Part shown: piece after piece, positions 1 through 8,967 of the stretch
How positions within the stretch are numbered: position 1 is the first letter of the stretch
How the letters are laid out: every line of letters begins with the position of its first letter
Origin: Entamoeba invadens IP1
Taxonomy: Eukaryota > Evosea > Mastigamoebida > Endamoebidae
DNA length: 15,357 nt
NCBI RefSeq assembly: GCF_000330505.1
Contig: NW_004191902.1
Coordinates: 106,861 to 122,217 of the forward strand
Direction: 5' to 3'
Notes under the pieces: generated by a model
The model's database searches: none
Told to the model about the DNA's origin: nothing
Seen by the model: the letters and a program-made list of their open reading frames with translations, nothing else
Position numbers and translations under genes: made by a program

Positions 1-1511
1 TTTTTGAATATTATAGATTTTATTTTTTTATTTGTTTGTTATATTTTATATTAATTTAATAGTTAGTTTGTAATTTAATTTTTAAAAGGTATTTTAGAAA
101 TTGAGTTTTGTCTACCATTTTTCAAATTTTAAGCAAATTCTTTATTTTTTTATATTTCAAATATTGTAAACTATTTATTATTGTTAAAAATTATAATAAT
201 AAAATAATTCTAATAATTAAAAAATATTTAAACTAAATTTCGGGGTCCACCAAACCAGGATGGTTTTCAAAAAAAACTAAAAATTCAACAAACTTGTAAA
301 AGATATTGTGTTTATGCCGAAAAATAGAAAAAAGGCAAAATACCTTTGTTTCTTCATTTTTTTATTTTCTAAAAAACAAAACGACATTTAAGACTTATTT
401 TTCAAACCATTTAAGATATTGTTAAGTGGGTGTATTTATTTTAGTTACAATATCAACGTTGTAAAGAGACTAAATAACACTACATTTATTATAAACACTC
501 TATATTTTTTAACAACCGATTGTAATGATTTGATATAATATCTTTTTAAATAATATTTCGAAAAGTAAACATATAATTCAACTTTTTCATCGTGTTGATA
601 TTCTTGATAAGTTTCATATGTTAATCAATGTTTTTATTGATATTTACAAATAATATTGGGACAATTTTTGAATCAATACACTTTCAACAAATGTGTTGTT
701 ACAAACTTATTATCTTAATCGAAAAAGAAACGTGTCGTTGTTAAATGATTTTTGAGTACAACAATCGTTGTTAAATATAAAACCTTTTGAATTATTTGTT
801 GTTGAAATGTGATTATTTGACAAACATGAATTTGTTCTTAATAATTGTCACAGTTGCCACTTTTGCGTAAATAAAATAAATACACAAATAATCGTTTAAA
901 ATTTAAAAAACAAGAAAATAACTGAACATTTTTTATATTCCAAATATAATCCTGATACTTTCCATGTGTTTTTAGCAAATAAGCTAAGAATAACGGTTTC
1001 CAAAAAACTCGATTTGATCATGCAAAGAATTGATTTATTAAGGTTATATATTCAAAAAGTCATCTGATATTGTTTTTTAAATAATAAAGTGTTTAATTTT
1101 GATTTTTTAAATAAATTATGAATTCGTTGTTAAAATTTTTATTCATATAGTTTGAGTTGTAACATTAATCACATTATTTAAAAAACGCAACTTTAAAACA
1201 GATTATAATGTTACAGTGACTTTATTGTTTTTATTTTTATTGAAATAAAATTTATTATGGCTTGAAAAACTTTGACTAGAATAGTTAAGGTTAAAAGTCA
1301 AATAATTTTAATTTAAGTGTCGTTTTATATTTTTCAGCCACGTGTTTACCATTTTGATTTGTAATTGAAAATGAATTGGTTTAAATTTTTTAACTGAAAA
1401 AGATAAGTTTTATGTGATATTTTTTATTTTTTGCCACGTCTTAAACAAAAAACTGGAACTTGAAAAACCCTGCTAAATTTGAATAAAAAATAAAAAACTT
1501 AAATAATTTGT
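1..1511. other. AT-rich intergenic region
   Basis: This stretch is dominated by A/T runs and all long frames are closed. I see no convincing gene. Two things stand out: an isolated signal-peptide-like start at 826-870 (listed separately) and several intron-like 3' boundaries with no open exon beside them, namely TTTTTCAG at about 1331-1338 on the plus strand and its mirror (ctgaaaaag) near 1391 on the minus strand. A short hairpin, AACCA-GGA-TGGTT, lies near 255-267 in a slightly GC-richer patch. These may be relics of decayed genes. Confidence 0.6.
826..870 (+). other. Orphan signal-peptide start (possible first exon)
   Basis: An ATG at 826 opens a 14-codon frame reading MNLFLIIVTVATFA, then TAA. 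It looks like a complete signal peptide: a short polar start, a hydrophobic core, and small residues (ATFA) at the cleavage end. The stop overlaps a potential splice donor (GC|GTAAAT, GT at 867-868), so this could be a first coding exon. I could not find a downstream acceptor that leads into a long open frame: those at about 975, 1151 and 1338 all run into stops quickly. A relic of a lost family member or a chance match is equally possible. Confidence 0.2.
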
Positions 1512-2479
1512 TTATTTTCCAACACCAGTTGCTCCTGTAGCTTTGCTTGAAGACGCAGCTCCGGGTGGAGTTCCAAACCCTTGTTCTTTGAACTTTTCCC
1601 AAATGTCGTTTCTTCTCCTGACAAAATGTTTCTCCTTGAAACCATGTTTTCTTTGTAAATCTTTGAGGTTTCTAATGAAGTCCTCAAAATTATGAATAGT
1701 AGTTAAAAACAATTGATCACCAGTCATTTTTAAGTTCTCTGCCAACTTATTAAGAATATCGAATAAATCTTCATAATATTTAAGGTCGAGGAAAAGTTGA
1801 TTGTATAATTTGTCTCTTGGATGTTTTGTCAAGAATCTCGTATTTTTAACTTTAAGGGAAAATTGTGGGAAATTGTGCATATAATAGCCGTAAAATCTTT
1901 CTTTGTTTGACATATCGTACAACTCTCGAACACCACCCAAAAGTAATTCCAATTGTGGTTTTTCCATTTTTTCCTGTTCGATAAAGTTAGATAAGAATTG
2001 TTGATTTTCTTGTTCTTTTTTAATAATACTCTCCACATGACCTTGGAGTGCTCTTGGTAACGCAAATCCGAGCCGAGTGAACGATTTGCTCATTTCATCT
2101 ATATCAAAAATGAACACATCCGAATTCTGTTTTTGGTCAAGTACCAATTTAAGGAATGTTGCCGATGGGAACGGACCTTCAACTGGTTGTGGAGTATGAC
2201 GACGTTCTCTTGATTTTGATTTTGGACTAGAACCTCCAAAAGGCAGACGTTTCCACACTCCTCGTGTTTTTTCCTTCCTCTTTCTTGTTGTAGTAATGGA
2301 GTACCTTCTTCAGTATTAGAACCAGAAGCACCTGTTGATGGAGAACGGCCTCGTGCTGCTCCAGCTGGTGATGGACTGCGGGAATGTGGAGGACTTGGAG
2401 GTGTAACCTGAATTCTTGGAGGAGAACGTCGAGGTTGCGACAGACACAGAGTACACAATAGAAGGAAAACCGGTAACAT
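1512..2479 (-). CDS. Secreted helical-domain paralogue, frameshifted
   Basis: First member of the secreted family, read in two overlapping minus frames. The first frame starts at ATG 2479 and gives a signal peptide (MLPVFLLLCTLCLSQ), then a Pro/Ser/Arg linker with repeated SP/TP motifs (residues 16-71). The second frame carries the helical domain to a TAA at 1512, with FIFDIDEM in place of the usual YM.DLN motif, a YGYYMHNF segment, NQLFLDLKYY (1773-1802), and a basic end helix before a Gly/Ala/Ser tail. The frames meet at a run of six A (plus 2267-2272). One extra A would join them into about 320 residues, close to its 334-residue neighbour. This may be a sequencing error, a real disabling mutation or slippage. 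The AATAAA complement (1511-1516) overlaps the stop codon. A TATA-like TATTTAAA (plus 2514-2521) lies about 35 bases upstream of the ATG. Function unknown. Confidence 0.75.
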
Positions 2480-2945
2480 TGATGAAATAAGTGATTATTA
2501 AGTCTATTTTGCGTATTTAAAGGAGAAAAATATTTTAAACGACAAAAAATGAAATAAGAAACACGAGTTAATTTTCGAAGATTAATTTTTAACATTATTT
2601 TAATGTTAAAAGTTGTATATAAATTTATTCATATACATTTATTTTCCAATTAATGTATTTTGAACAAGATATCGAATAAAAATCTTTATTGTGTTTTTAT
2701 TGATTTGGTTTATGTTAAAATAATTATTTTAATTTTAACATGAAAAATGAAAGATATTAAAAATGTCAAATTTGAAGTTAATGGTTTTTTCCTTCAAAAA
2801 TATGACTTCAAAACCATAATATTACTTTTGATAAAAAACAATTATATCAATTAAAAAAGGTATATTTTATATAATCCAAACATTCACAGTTTCTTTTTAT
2901 AAAATACCACATAAAAATTTTTTATTTGTTAATTCGAAACAAAAT
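2480..2945. other. Intergenic, promoter side of the first paralogue
   Basis: This AT-rich spacer separates two tandem minus-strand paralogues. It holds the start region of the 1512-2479 gene, including the TATA-like element at 2514-2521. At its other end is a minus-strand AATAAA (plus TTTATT, 2921-2926), 20 bases past the stop of the 2946-3950 gene. No open frame or RNA is evident. Confidence 0.5.
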
Positions 2946-3950
2946 TTACTTTTTGACTCTTTTAGTCTGGTGGAATTTTTTTAATTCTCTTAGGTATTCA
3001 CCTCTGTTGAATTGTGGTTTATCATCTCCATCTAATACATCCTCAGTTTGTTCACCTTGAGTTTCATCTTCTGATATTCTCGAAGGAATTGGTTTACCAA
3101 ATTTTCTATACCATCGTGCTCTTCTTCTTTTAAATTCTTCTTCATTATATTTCGCTTTTATTCTTAATTCTTTCAATGTTTTAATAAATTTTTCAAAAGT
3201 TTCTTTAGTTTTCAAGAAAAATGGATTTTCTATCAGCTTCAGTTCTTCTCCAATTTTTTCAATAATTTCCAACTTGAGTAAGTAATATTTAAGATCTAGC
3301 AACAGTTGGTTTGACATGAATCTTTGTGTTATTTCTTTCACTGTTGAGTCCTTTCTGATTGCTCTATAAAGCCTCAATACTGTAATGAAATAATGACCAA
3401 ATCCTTGAGTATTATCAGATGTATCGTATTGGTTATTAGTAAATTTAAGCCATTCAACAAAGTTCTTTTCTTCTACATTTTTGGTATCAATTATATGGGA
3501 AATGAAGACAAGACTTTTAACTTCATCTTCCTTCATTTTGTGAACCTCTTTGTGAAAATCAATGCCAAAAATACGGTCAAACCTCCTTCCTCTATTTTCC
3601 AAAATATTTAAGTCATACATAAAGTAATCATGTAATTGTTCCAGAAGTTTCATTTTTTTTATAAAATTTGTTTGTGGAAAAGTTTCTTGAACTTGTTCTT
3701 TGGGAGTCACTTCTTCAAGTGAATTTGTTTCTGTTGGTGTTTGTGGAGCAGTATTAAATGTTCCTGATGAAGATACAGCACTTTCTAAATTGGTTGATAA
3801 TGTTGATGTTGAAGGGGATGGTGGAGGTTGTTGGATTGTTTGTTGTGGGTCTTCTGAAATTGTTGAAACATCTTTTGATTGTTCAACTTTTGGGGGGTTT
3901 ATTGAATTTGAATTGAATAACAGTAAACAGAATACGATTCCCAATTTCAT
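2946..3950 (-). CDS. Secreted helical-domain paralogue (334 aa)
   Basis: Intact single-exon gene with its own ATG. Residues 1-17 form a signal peptide (MKLGIVFCLLLFNSNSI). Residues 18-90 are a disordered Pro/Ser/Thr/Gln linker. Residues 95-290 form the helical domain, with FMYDLNILENR (110-120), GFGHYF (183-188), NQLLLDLKYY (214-223) and a basic helix ending KFGKPIPSR (283-291). An acidic then basic tail follows to residue 334. The only cysteine is in the signal peptide, so the mature chain cannot form disulphides; this fits a protein acting in a reducing compartment (inference). A possible poly(A) signal lies 20 bases past the stop. It is flanked by same-strand paralogues, consistent with tandem duplication. 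I do not recognise the family and assign no function. Confidence 0.88.
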   Translation of the reverse strand: MKLGIVFCLLLFNSNSINPPKVEQSKDVSTISEDPQQTIQQPPPSPSTSTLSTNLESAVSSSGTFNTAPQTPTETNSLEEVTPKEQVQETFPQTNFIKKMKLLEQLHDYFMYDLNILENRGRRFDRIFGIDFHKEVHKMKEDEVKSLVFISHIIDTKNVEEKNFVEWLKFTNNQYDTSDNTQGFGHYFITVLRLYRAIRKDSTVKEITQRFMSNQLLLDLKYYLLKLEIIEKIGEELKLIENPFFLKTKETFEKFIKTLKELRIKAKYNEEEFKRRRARWYRKFGKPIPSRISEDETQGEQTEDVLDGDDKPQFNRGEYLRELKKFHQTKRVKK

Positions 3951-4288
3951 TCGATAAAACGAAACATAACAAGATGTAACCTTTTTATTTTGAAATTGAA
4001 GAATAACTTTTATTTGTGAAGTGAATTATTCATTATAAATCACAATTATTTATTTGTGAACTCTTTTTGTTACTTTAAATATATTTTTATCCAAAGTTAA
4101 ATTAAAAAATGTTGGCTTAGTTTTTTATGTTTCCTTTAAAAGATATGAATTATTATATGTTCTTTAAATAGAATAATTGATGTAATGTTATATTATAACA
4201 TTTAAAGCATTGTGATAAACCAAAAATGTTTTCACAAATGATATACCTATTTTGATATATTTTTCTAACTTTATTAAATAATAATGTT
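3951..4288. other. Intergenic spacer between paralogues
   Basis: AT-rich spacer holding the start region of the 2946-3950 gene and the 3' end of the 4289-5146 gene. The minus strand has an AATAAA (plus TTTATT, 4270-4275) 14 bases past the latter's stop. There is no strong TATA box, although an AT-rich AAAATAAAAAGG lies about 35 bases upstream of the 3950 start. No further gene is seen. Confidence 0.5.
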
Positions 4289-5146
4289 TTAGAATGTTTT
4301 TCTTCTAACTGTTTTTTCTTCGTCGGGAATAGTTTCCTTTTTTGATACTCTTGCAGGTGGAGGTTTTTTGAATTTTTTGATCATTTTAAGTCTTCTTTTC
4401 ATAAACATCTCTTGATCATAATTTGCTTCTTTCCTTATTTTTTCCAATTCAATCATAAACATTTGAATAATTTTTAAGGCGTTTATAAACAATTGTTCTT
4501 TTTCCATACCAAGCTTCCTTGCAAACAATTTCATTATCTCAACTTTTTGTTCAAAATATGAAATATCTAAGAATAACTGGTTTGCTATCCTGTTTGTTCT
4601 TCTTTTTCTCATCTGCTGGTTTTCCAAAACGTTTTGATTGTGTTGTAATATTCTCGTGATATAATGTCCATACCCTTTAACAGTTTTAGTTGTGTGGTAT
4701 TCATTTTCAATTGCTGTTAACCACTCAACAAATTGTTCTCGATTTAGTGTTCTTGAGTTAATAAATTTAGATATAAAAATTGCATTTGTAATTTCTTGTT
4801 CTCTCATTGTTTGCACATCAGATACAAATTCTGGTTCAAATAAATTGGAATACCTTTTTGCTCTATTTTCAAGATTATTAAGGTCGTGCATATAGCGATC
4901 ATGTTTTTGTTCAAAATCAACTACTTTTCTTATAAACCGTTCGGATGAAAAAGCCCACCAAAATACTTTTCGAACACCAGTGATAGTTGGCTCTGAATCA
5001 CTTCTTGTTAATGGTTGATGGTCTTCATCACTTAAAGGTGTAATGGATCTACTATTCAATTCTGGTAAACTTAAAGATTTCTTATCTTCATTTATTGAAT
5101 AAACAACAAAGAAGAAGAAAAATGAGAGTAAAAATACTTTATTCAT
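4289..5146 (-). CDS. Secreted helical-domain paralogue (285 aa)
   Basis: Intact single-exon family member. The signal peptide is rich in Phe (MNKVFLLSFFFFFVVYS, residues 1-17). The short linker (18-60) has Ser/Thr-Pro and acidic motifs such as SITPLSDEDH. The helical domain (about 65-270) has YMHDLNNLENR (85-95), GYGHY (158-162), NQLFLDISYF (189-198), and a basic end helix with KRR and KFKKPPPAR (258-266). The tail is charged (RRKTF at the end). The protein has no cysteine at all. It aligns by eye with the 334-residue neighbour over its whole domain, including FVEWL before the G(Y/F)GHY segment. The start is the only ATG that gives a signal peptide. Function unknown; a secreted effector-like protein is the best inference. 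Confidence 0.88.
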   Translation of the reverse strand: MNKVFLLSFFFFFVVYSINEDKKSLSLPELNSRSITPLSDEDHQPLTRSDSEPTITGVRKVFWWAFSSERFIRKVVDFEQKHDRYMHDLNNLENRAKRYSNLFEPEFVSDVQTMREQEITNAIFISKFINSRTLNREQFVEWLTAIENEYHTTKTVKGYGHYITRILQHNQNVLENQQMRKRRTNRIANQLFLDISYFEQKVEIMKLFARKLGMEKEQLFINALKIIQMFMIELEKIRKEANYDQEMFMKRRLKMIKKFKKPPPARVSKKETIPDEEKTVRRKTF

Positions 5147-5511
5147 AACTAATTGATCTTTATTAGGAAAAACTTTTAAAACAAGCTTTGTGTTTATTTA
5201 TCTTGGTGGTTATGAAATGTCAAAGTTTAACGAGATTAATGAGTTACACATTTAAAAATGACCAAATAGAATAGTCAGTGTTTTAAAACATTATTTAAAT
5301 ATTGAAGTTTTTAAAAAAATAATAAATAACCAATTTGTCTGGTTTATAAAAATAATGCAATTGTTTAACTTATATATAATTAAATAGTTAATAATTAAAT
5401 TGTATATTTTTTTGTATGTAAAAAACCAACTTTTTAAGAGTTAATTATTTTGATATAATTTAATTATAAAATTAAAAAAATGTAATTAAATTTTAAATAC
5501 AAGTCTACATT
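5147..5511. other. Intergenic spacer
   Basis: Strongly AT-rich, with many short A and T runs and no open frame. It contains the upstream region of the 4289-5146 gene; an AT-rich GATAAATAAACA about 55 bases before the ATG is a weak TATA candidate. Nothing else is supported. Confidence 0.5.
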
Positions 5512-5754
5512 TCAACTTGTTAACGTTGTCCAGAATTCTTCATTTTTCTTTACCAAGTTTATTGTTCTTGAAATGCGCCATAAAACATATGGACTTATCA
5601 ACAAAAGCTCCATACAAGTCAGTGTTAAATTGTCGCGACGATTTCCTGAAAAAAACGCGCCAGCATTACAACCGAAGTTATTTGTGATGCAAATAAAAAA
5701 CATTAATTTTAATGTGAGCAAACAAGTTGTTGTTAATCGTTTCAAACGATTCAT
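5512..5754 (-). CDS. Possible small secreted or membrane protein (80 aa)
   Basis: This island is visibly richer in G+C than its surroundings, which suggests coding, but the strand is unclear. The minus frame starts at ATG 5754 with a basic N-terminus (MNRLKRL), a hydrophobic stretch (CLLTLKLMFFICI) and then a second hydrophobic patch (MELLLISPYVLW). It has the same orientation as the paralogues on either side. Two cautions apply. An acceptor-like TTTTTTTCAG ends at plus 5646 inside this frame, so the true product may be spliced and read in another frame, ending near 5540. The plus strand also has an ATG-started 97-codon frame (5573-5866) with a donor-like CAG|GTAATG near 5799. I cannot match any reading to a known family. 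Confidence 0.3.
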   Translation of the reverse strand: MNRLKRLTTTCLLTLKLMFFICITNNFGCNAGAFFSGNRRDNLTLTCMELLLISPYVLWRISRTINLVKKNEEFWTTLTS

Positions 5755-5866
5755 AATGTATCATCTGTATTTGTGTACGTTCTTCCCGACTTTGCAGGTA
5801 ATGCCAATGAATAAAAAACATCATATTAAAGTGTTTTTAAACAAAATTGAAAATCGCTTGTTATAA

Positions 5867-6223
5867 GATTTATGATAATGACAATCTGTACGAACAATAT
5901 TTTGATAGTCCAAGTACTCAATTGATTAGTTTAATAGCGAATTAATAGAATATATAACACTCGATGATGTGACCGACAAACTCTTTGTTTATCCTTTGAT
6001 AATTAAATAATTTGATATTGAAAATAATAAAGGGATAATAATCATTGAGAAGTGCACATTAAGTTATACAAAAAGGCGGTTTAAAATGGGTTGATAAAAA
6101 TAAGACAAGATAAAAACAAAAAAGTGAGTGAATAATTAATAGTTACATAACAACTTTTTATGGAAACATGTTTTTGAATAACATCGAAAAAGTGTATATT
6201 TATATTAATATTGAAACAAACTC
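5867..6223. other. Intergenic spacer
   Basis: AT-rich spacer between the ambiguous island at 5512-5866 and the 6224-7057 gene. There are no long open frames, no RNA-like structure and no clear AATAAA on the minus strand after the 6224 stop. Nothing supported. Confidence 0.45.
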
Positions 6224-7057
6224 TCAAGAAAAGAACTTCTTAACGCCTTGAGAAATACTTGTGGAAATACTTTGTTTTGTTGTTTCTGGTATTGCTGTTC
6301 GTTCTGGGTGTTCAAGAAGTCTTGAAGTTGGAGGCCTAAATTTGATGTTGAAAGATGACAAACTGGACATTTCATCATCTTTTTCAATATTTGCTTTCCT
6401 TCTTAATTTTGTTAGTTTTTGAATGAATTTTTCTAAAGTCTCGGCTGCTTTGATAACATCTGAATTTTCGGTTTGCTTCTTTTCGATAGCTAAACTTTTT
6501 AAAATAATATATTTTCTTTGGTAATACCCAAGATTTAAAAACATCTGATTTTTGAATGTATTTTTGTGGTCTAGACCTATTTCATCGTTTGTGTCAAGTC
6601 TTTTGACACAATTCAGAAGATTGTGAAAATAAAAACCATATGACGTATCATAACTATCAACATTGTGTTTGAGTGTAATAGCATTTACCCAATTTGTAAA
6701 CCTTATCATTTTCAATTTTTCTCCTTCAATCAATTGAGTTATAAAGTTTTGCATTTTCATTTCATTTCCTTTTATTTTTAAAACAGTTTCCCAAAAATTG
6801 GGGAGAAATACACCTCTGTACCTTTGAAATCGGTTTGCTAAAATGTTTAACTCAAACATATAATTATCGCTATACTCTTCAAATTGTTTGAGTTCTGTCA
6901 TTAACTTTTCACTGATTTTATTTTGAATTATGTCAACTGTCTGATCTAACGACGAGTGTGCAGATGTATCAGAAGTTGCAGATTGTGTTTTTGATGTATG
7001 TTTTGGTGGATCCATTGAATGACATGTCATTAAAAACATAACGAGAAAAACAATCAT
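6224..7057 (-). CDS. Secreted helical-domain paralogue (277 aa)
   Basis: Intact single-exon member, fourth on the minus strand. Residues 1-14 are a signal peptide (MIVFLVMFLMTCHS), and 15-45 a Ser/Thr-rich linker. The domain has YMFELNILANR (66-76), WVNAI before an SYGFYFHNLL segment, NQMFLNLGYY (170-179), and FIQKLTKLRRKA (211-222), followed by KFRPPTSR (239-246). The C-terminal basic helix is less charged than in the other copies and the tail is Ser/Thr-rich. The mature chain has a single cysteine (C150). It is divergent from the 7473-8561 gene in orientation, so the 415-base gap between them must hold both start regions. No function is known for the family. Confidence 0.86.
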   Translation of the reverse strand: MIVFLVMFLMTCHSMDPPKHTSKTQSATSDTSAHSSLDQTVDIIQNKISEKLMTELKQFEEYSDNYMFELNILANRFQRYRGVFLPNFWETVLKIKGNEMKMQNFITQLIEGEKLKMIRFTNWVNAITLKHNVDSYDTSYGFYFHNLLNCVKRLDTNDEIGLDHKNTFKNQMFLNLGYYQRKYIILKSLAIEKKQTENSDVIKAAETLEKFIQKLTKLRRKANIEKDDEMSSLSSFNIKFRPPTSRLLEHPERTAIPETTKQSISTSISQGVKKFFS

Positions 7058-7472
7058 TTGTTATAACAGATTATACACATAAAAAAGTATCTTTAATTTG
7101 CAATTTAAAAATTCAACTGGAATTGTTTGAGTTGGAACGTTTGGTTTGAAATTTGAGTGGAGGTATTATATAGGTCATGGTTGGATTAAAGTCAAATGTT
7201 TAACAGAGTTTTTTGATGTTATTTATTTTTTTGTTTTCATTTTTAATAAAAAATTAAAAAGTAAAATATAAAACAAGAAAAACAAGTGTTTAAGATGTTG
7301 AATTATTATTATAATACATGTTTCAAAAACATAAATTAAACAAGTATAAAAATACCTTTCACATAATTAATAACATTAACAAATTTCAATTAAACAACAT
7401 TTAATTTGAGGTCATAGATTGTAATTATTTATTATATTTCAAATATGAAGTTCTTGATCTTTTACATTATAT
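7058..7472. promoter_or_regulatory. Shared divergent upstream region
   Basis: This spacer lies between two family members transcribed away from each other, so it must contain both promoters. The best TATA-like site is TATTATATAGG near 7164-7174; its complement (CTATATAATA) would serve the minus-strand gene about 110 bases from its ATG. Near the plus-strand gene the sequence is too AT-rich to single out one element. An upstream ATG at 7445, out of frame with the main start, opens a 29-codon frame ending at 7534. Confidence 0.3.
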
Positions 7473-8561
7473 ATGATACCTTTTCTGTGTACTTTTATTA
7501 TTTTAGTTTTTTCATACTCAGACCAACCTACTGAAACTAACCAACCACCTCTTAAACCTGGTGAAAAAATAATGTGGCTTTTAGATGACAAAATGAGACT
7601 TTTACTTATGGTTATGCTTGAACAAGGAAAAGAATTCCAAAAGAATATGGTCGAACTTTATGATGAATTGAGTTCACATACAGAAACATCTGATGAAGCT
7701 TTTATACAAAAAACTGTTGAAATTTCAGAAAATGAAAAAGAATTTCAACAAAATATAAAAAATGTATTGAAAAGGAGTGGTTGGTTTGCAAGTGAAGTCC
7801 AAGAAATATCTTTGATTGTAATGGATGTGATGAAATATGCACAAGGATATTCAGGAATATATTATATTTATTTGGAAGGTCTTTATGATATGATTAGTAG
7901 TTGTAATAATATCAGAAGTTTAACAATAAATGAAAAAACGGTTTTAATGAAGAAGTTGATGCTTCCAAGAAGTTATTTCAAAAAGATGAAAAAGATGTTT
8001 AAATTGTTATTAGAATATTCAGTATTTGCTAAGAATGAAAATGTCAAAATTGCACTCAATTTGGTTGATAGATATAAAAGAAAAGCCAAACCAATTTTGA
8101 AAAAAATAGAAAAAACATTTAAAATTACGGGTAACGACAATGAGTTTGAAATCAAAAAATTCGAAATTGAAGCTAGACATGATGGAAAAAATCTTATGTA
8201 TTATTTGAAGAAAAAGGAAGGTGTTACTACCCAAAGAACTCCAGCTCAAGTACCACAAGAAGGTGCAACACAACAAAGAAGACGAGCAGATCAACCATTA
8301 AGACAAGAACAAATTCAACAACAAAGGGAAGTGTTTGGTCTTGAAGGAAGAAGAGATGAAAGAGCACAACCTAATGTATATGAACAAATTCCAACTCCAC
8401 CAACACAACAAATGGAACAAATGAACATAGGAGGTGAAAGACAACAAAGAGAAGTTGAACACAGACAGCTTCCACAAGTTCCAAGATCAAGAACGCCTTC
8501 CCCGAGACCAAGAGGTGCTGAAGGCGGCACTGAACATGTTTATGAAGAATTACCAAAGTAA
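7473..8561 (+). CDS. Secreted protein with Src SH2/SH3-ligand-like tail (362 aa)
   Basis: Single-exon gene. Residues 1-16 are a signal peptide (MIPFLCTFIILVFSYS). Residues 30-245 form a Lys/Glu-rich helical domain that resembles the neighbouring family distantly: it has a GYSGIYYIYL segment (125-134) in place of G(Y/F)GHY and a basic end helix, but lacks a clear YM.DLN or NQLFLD motif. Residues 250-362 are a Gln/Arg/Pro-rich, probably disordered tail with NVYEQIP (301-307), RQLPQVP (331-337), SRTPSPRP (339-346) and HVYEELP (355-361). YEEL and YEQI resemble the pYEEI ligand of Src-family SH2 domains, and RQLPQVP fits the class I SH3 ligand RxLPxxP. This suggests, but does not prove, binding to host or endogenous signalling proteins. 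A second copy of the tail lies downstream at 8965-9337. GTAATT after the last codons could be a splice donor. Confidence 0.87.
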   Translation: MIPFLCTFIILVFSYSDQPTETNQPPLKPGEKIMWLLDDKMRLLLMVMLEQGKEFQKNMVELYDELSSHTETSDEAFIQKTVEISENEKEFQQNIKNVLKRSGWFASEVQEISLIVMDVMKYAQGYSGIYYIYLEGLYDMISSCNNIRSLTINEKTVLMKKLMLPRSYFKKMKKMFKLLLEYSVFAKNENVKIALNLVDRYKRKAKPILKKIEKTFKITGNDNEFEIKKFEIEARHDGKNLMYYLKKKEGVTTQRTPAQVPQEGATQQRRRADQPLRQEQIQQQREVFGLEGRRDERAQPNVYEQIPTPPTQQMEQMNIGGERQQREVEHRQLPQVPRSRTPSPRPRGAEGGTEHVYEELPK

Positions 8562-8964
8562 TTTATTTAATACTTATAAAATGGTGTTTTCAATTATTCA
8601 CATATAATATATAACATTATTATTTTCAATTATTGATTGTAACTGTTGTGTGTTGGTTTGGCTTTTTGTTAATACAAAGAAAAATCATATCTAAACAATT
8701 GTTATTAATTACATTGTGCAACCACTTCGATATCTTCATTTTTCATTCAAAAGCTATTTGTTGATAATTACATATAAGATAGATATTATTCACAATTGTT
8801 TCTTTCTTGACTATCATTTTATAATTTTTTATATTACAACACATAGCAGTAAACATGCATATTTCGATAATACCACAAATATTACGAATAATTTAAATGG
8901 AAACATTTATAAATTAGTAATTATAATTAATTTGATAACAACAGTCGGTGTATTAGGTTCTACT
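8562..8964. other. Spacer between effector-like gene and its tail copy
   Basis: Most of this spacer is one copy of a diverged repeat (8630-8967, listed separately). On the plus strand the frame is open from 8695 to 9126 without any ATG, running straight into the tail copy at 8965. It encodes hydrophobic and Asn/Thr-rich sequence, including a hydrophobic stretch just before the tail (LVIIINLITTVGVLGS). It might be part of a 3' exon, but no start codon supports a gene of its own. Confidence 0.45.
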
Positions 8965-8967
8965 GTA
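8630..8967 (+). repeat. Diverged repeat, copy 1
   Basis: About 340 bases that align by eye with 12680-13012 in the same orientation, with many substitutions and small indels. Shared landmarks are ATTGTG(C/T)AAC(C/T)AC.TCGAT near 8714, GTTGATAAT.ACAT.TAAGA near 8761, an ACACATA...TAAACAT block near 8841, and TGTAT(T/C)AGG...ACTGT at the right end. The right end meets the start of the tail copy. Nature unknown: it may be an old dispersed repeat or a duplicated gene-flanking segment. Confidence 0.6.

Noticed and set aside
1290..1338. Intron on the plus strand (GTTAAA...TTTTTCAG)
   Set aside because: The flanking sequence has stops in all frames, so no exon can be supported on either side.
2265..2273. 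Canonical -1 ribosomal slippery site (A AAA AAC) at the frameshift
   Set aside because: The heptamer is present, but the incoming frame reads it as AAA-AAA-C, not the A-AAA-AAC phase used by known sites, so a simple indel is more likely.
2227..2595. A third minus frame across the start of the first paralogue
   Set aside because: It begins upstream without a supported start and runs antiphase through the Pro-rich linker, with no recognisable product.
3393..3957. Plus-strand open frames across the 334-residue gene
   Set aside because: They are antisense to a complete family member with a signal peptide and conserved motifs, and have no features of their own.
8379..8552. An ITAM (two YxxL/I spaced 6-12)
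   Set aside because: The two tyrosine motifs of the intact gene are about 50 residues apart, too far for an ITAM; single SH2-ligand motifs fit better.
7973..8556. Minus-strand open frames across the 362-residue gene
   Set aside because: Antisense shadows of its helical domain and low-complexity tail.
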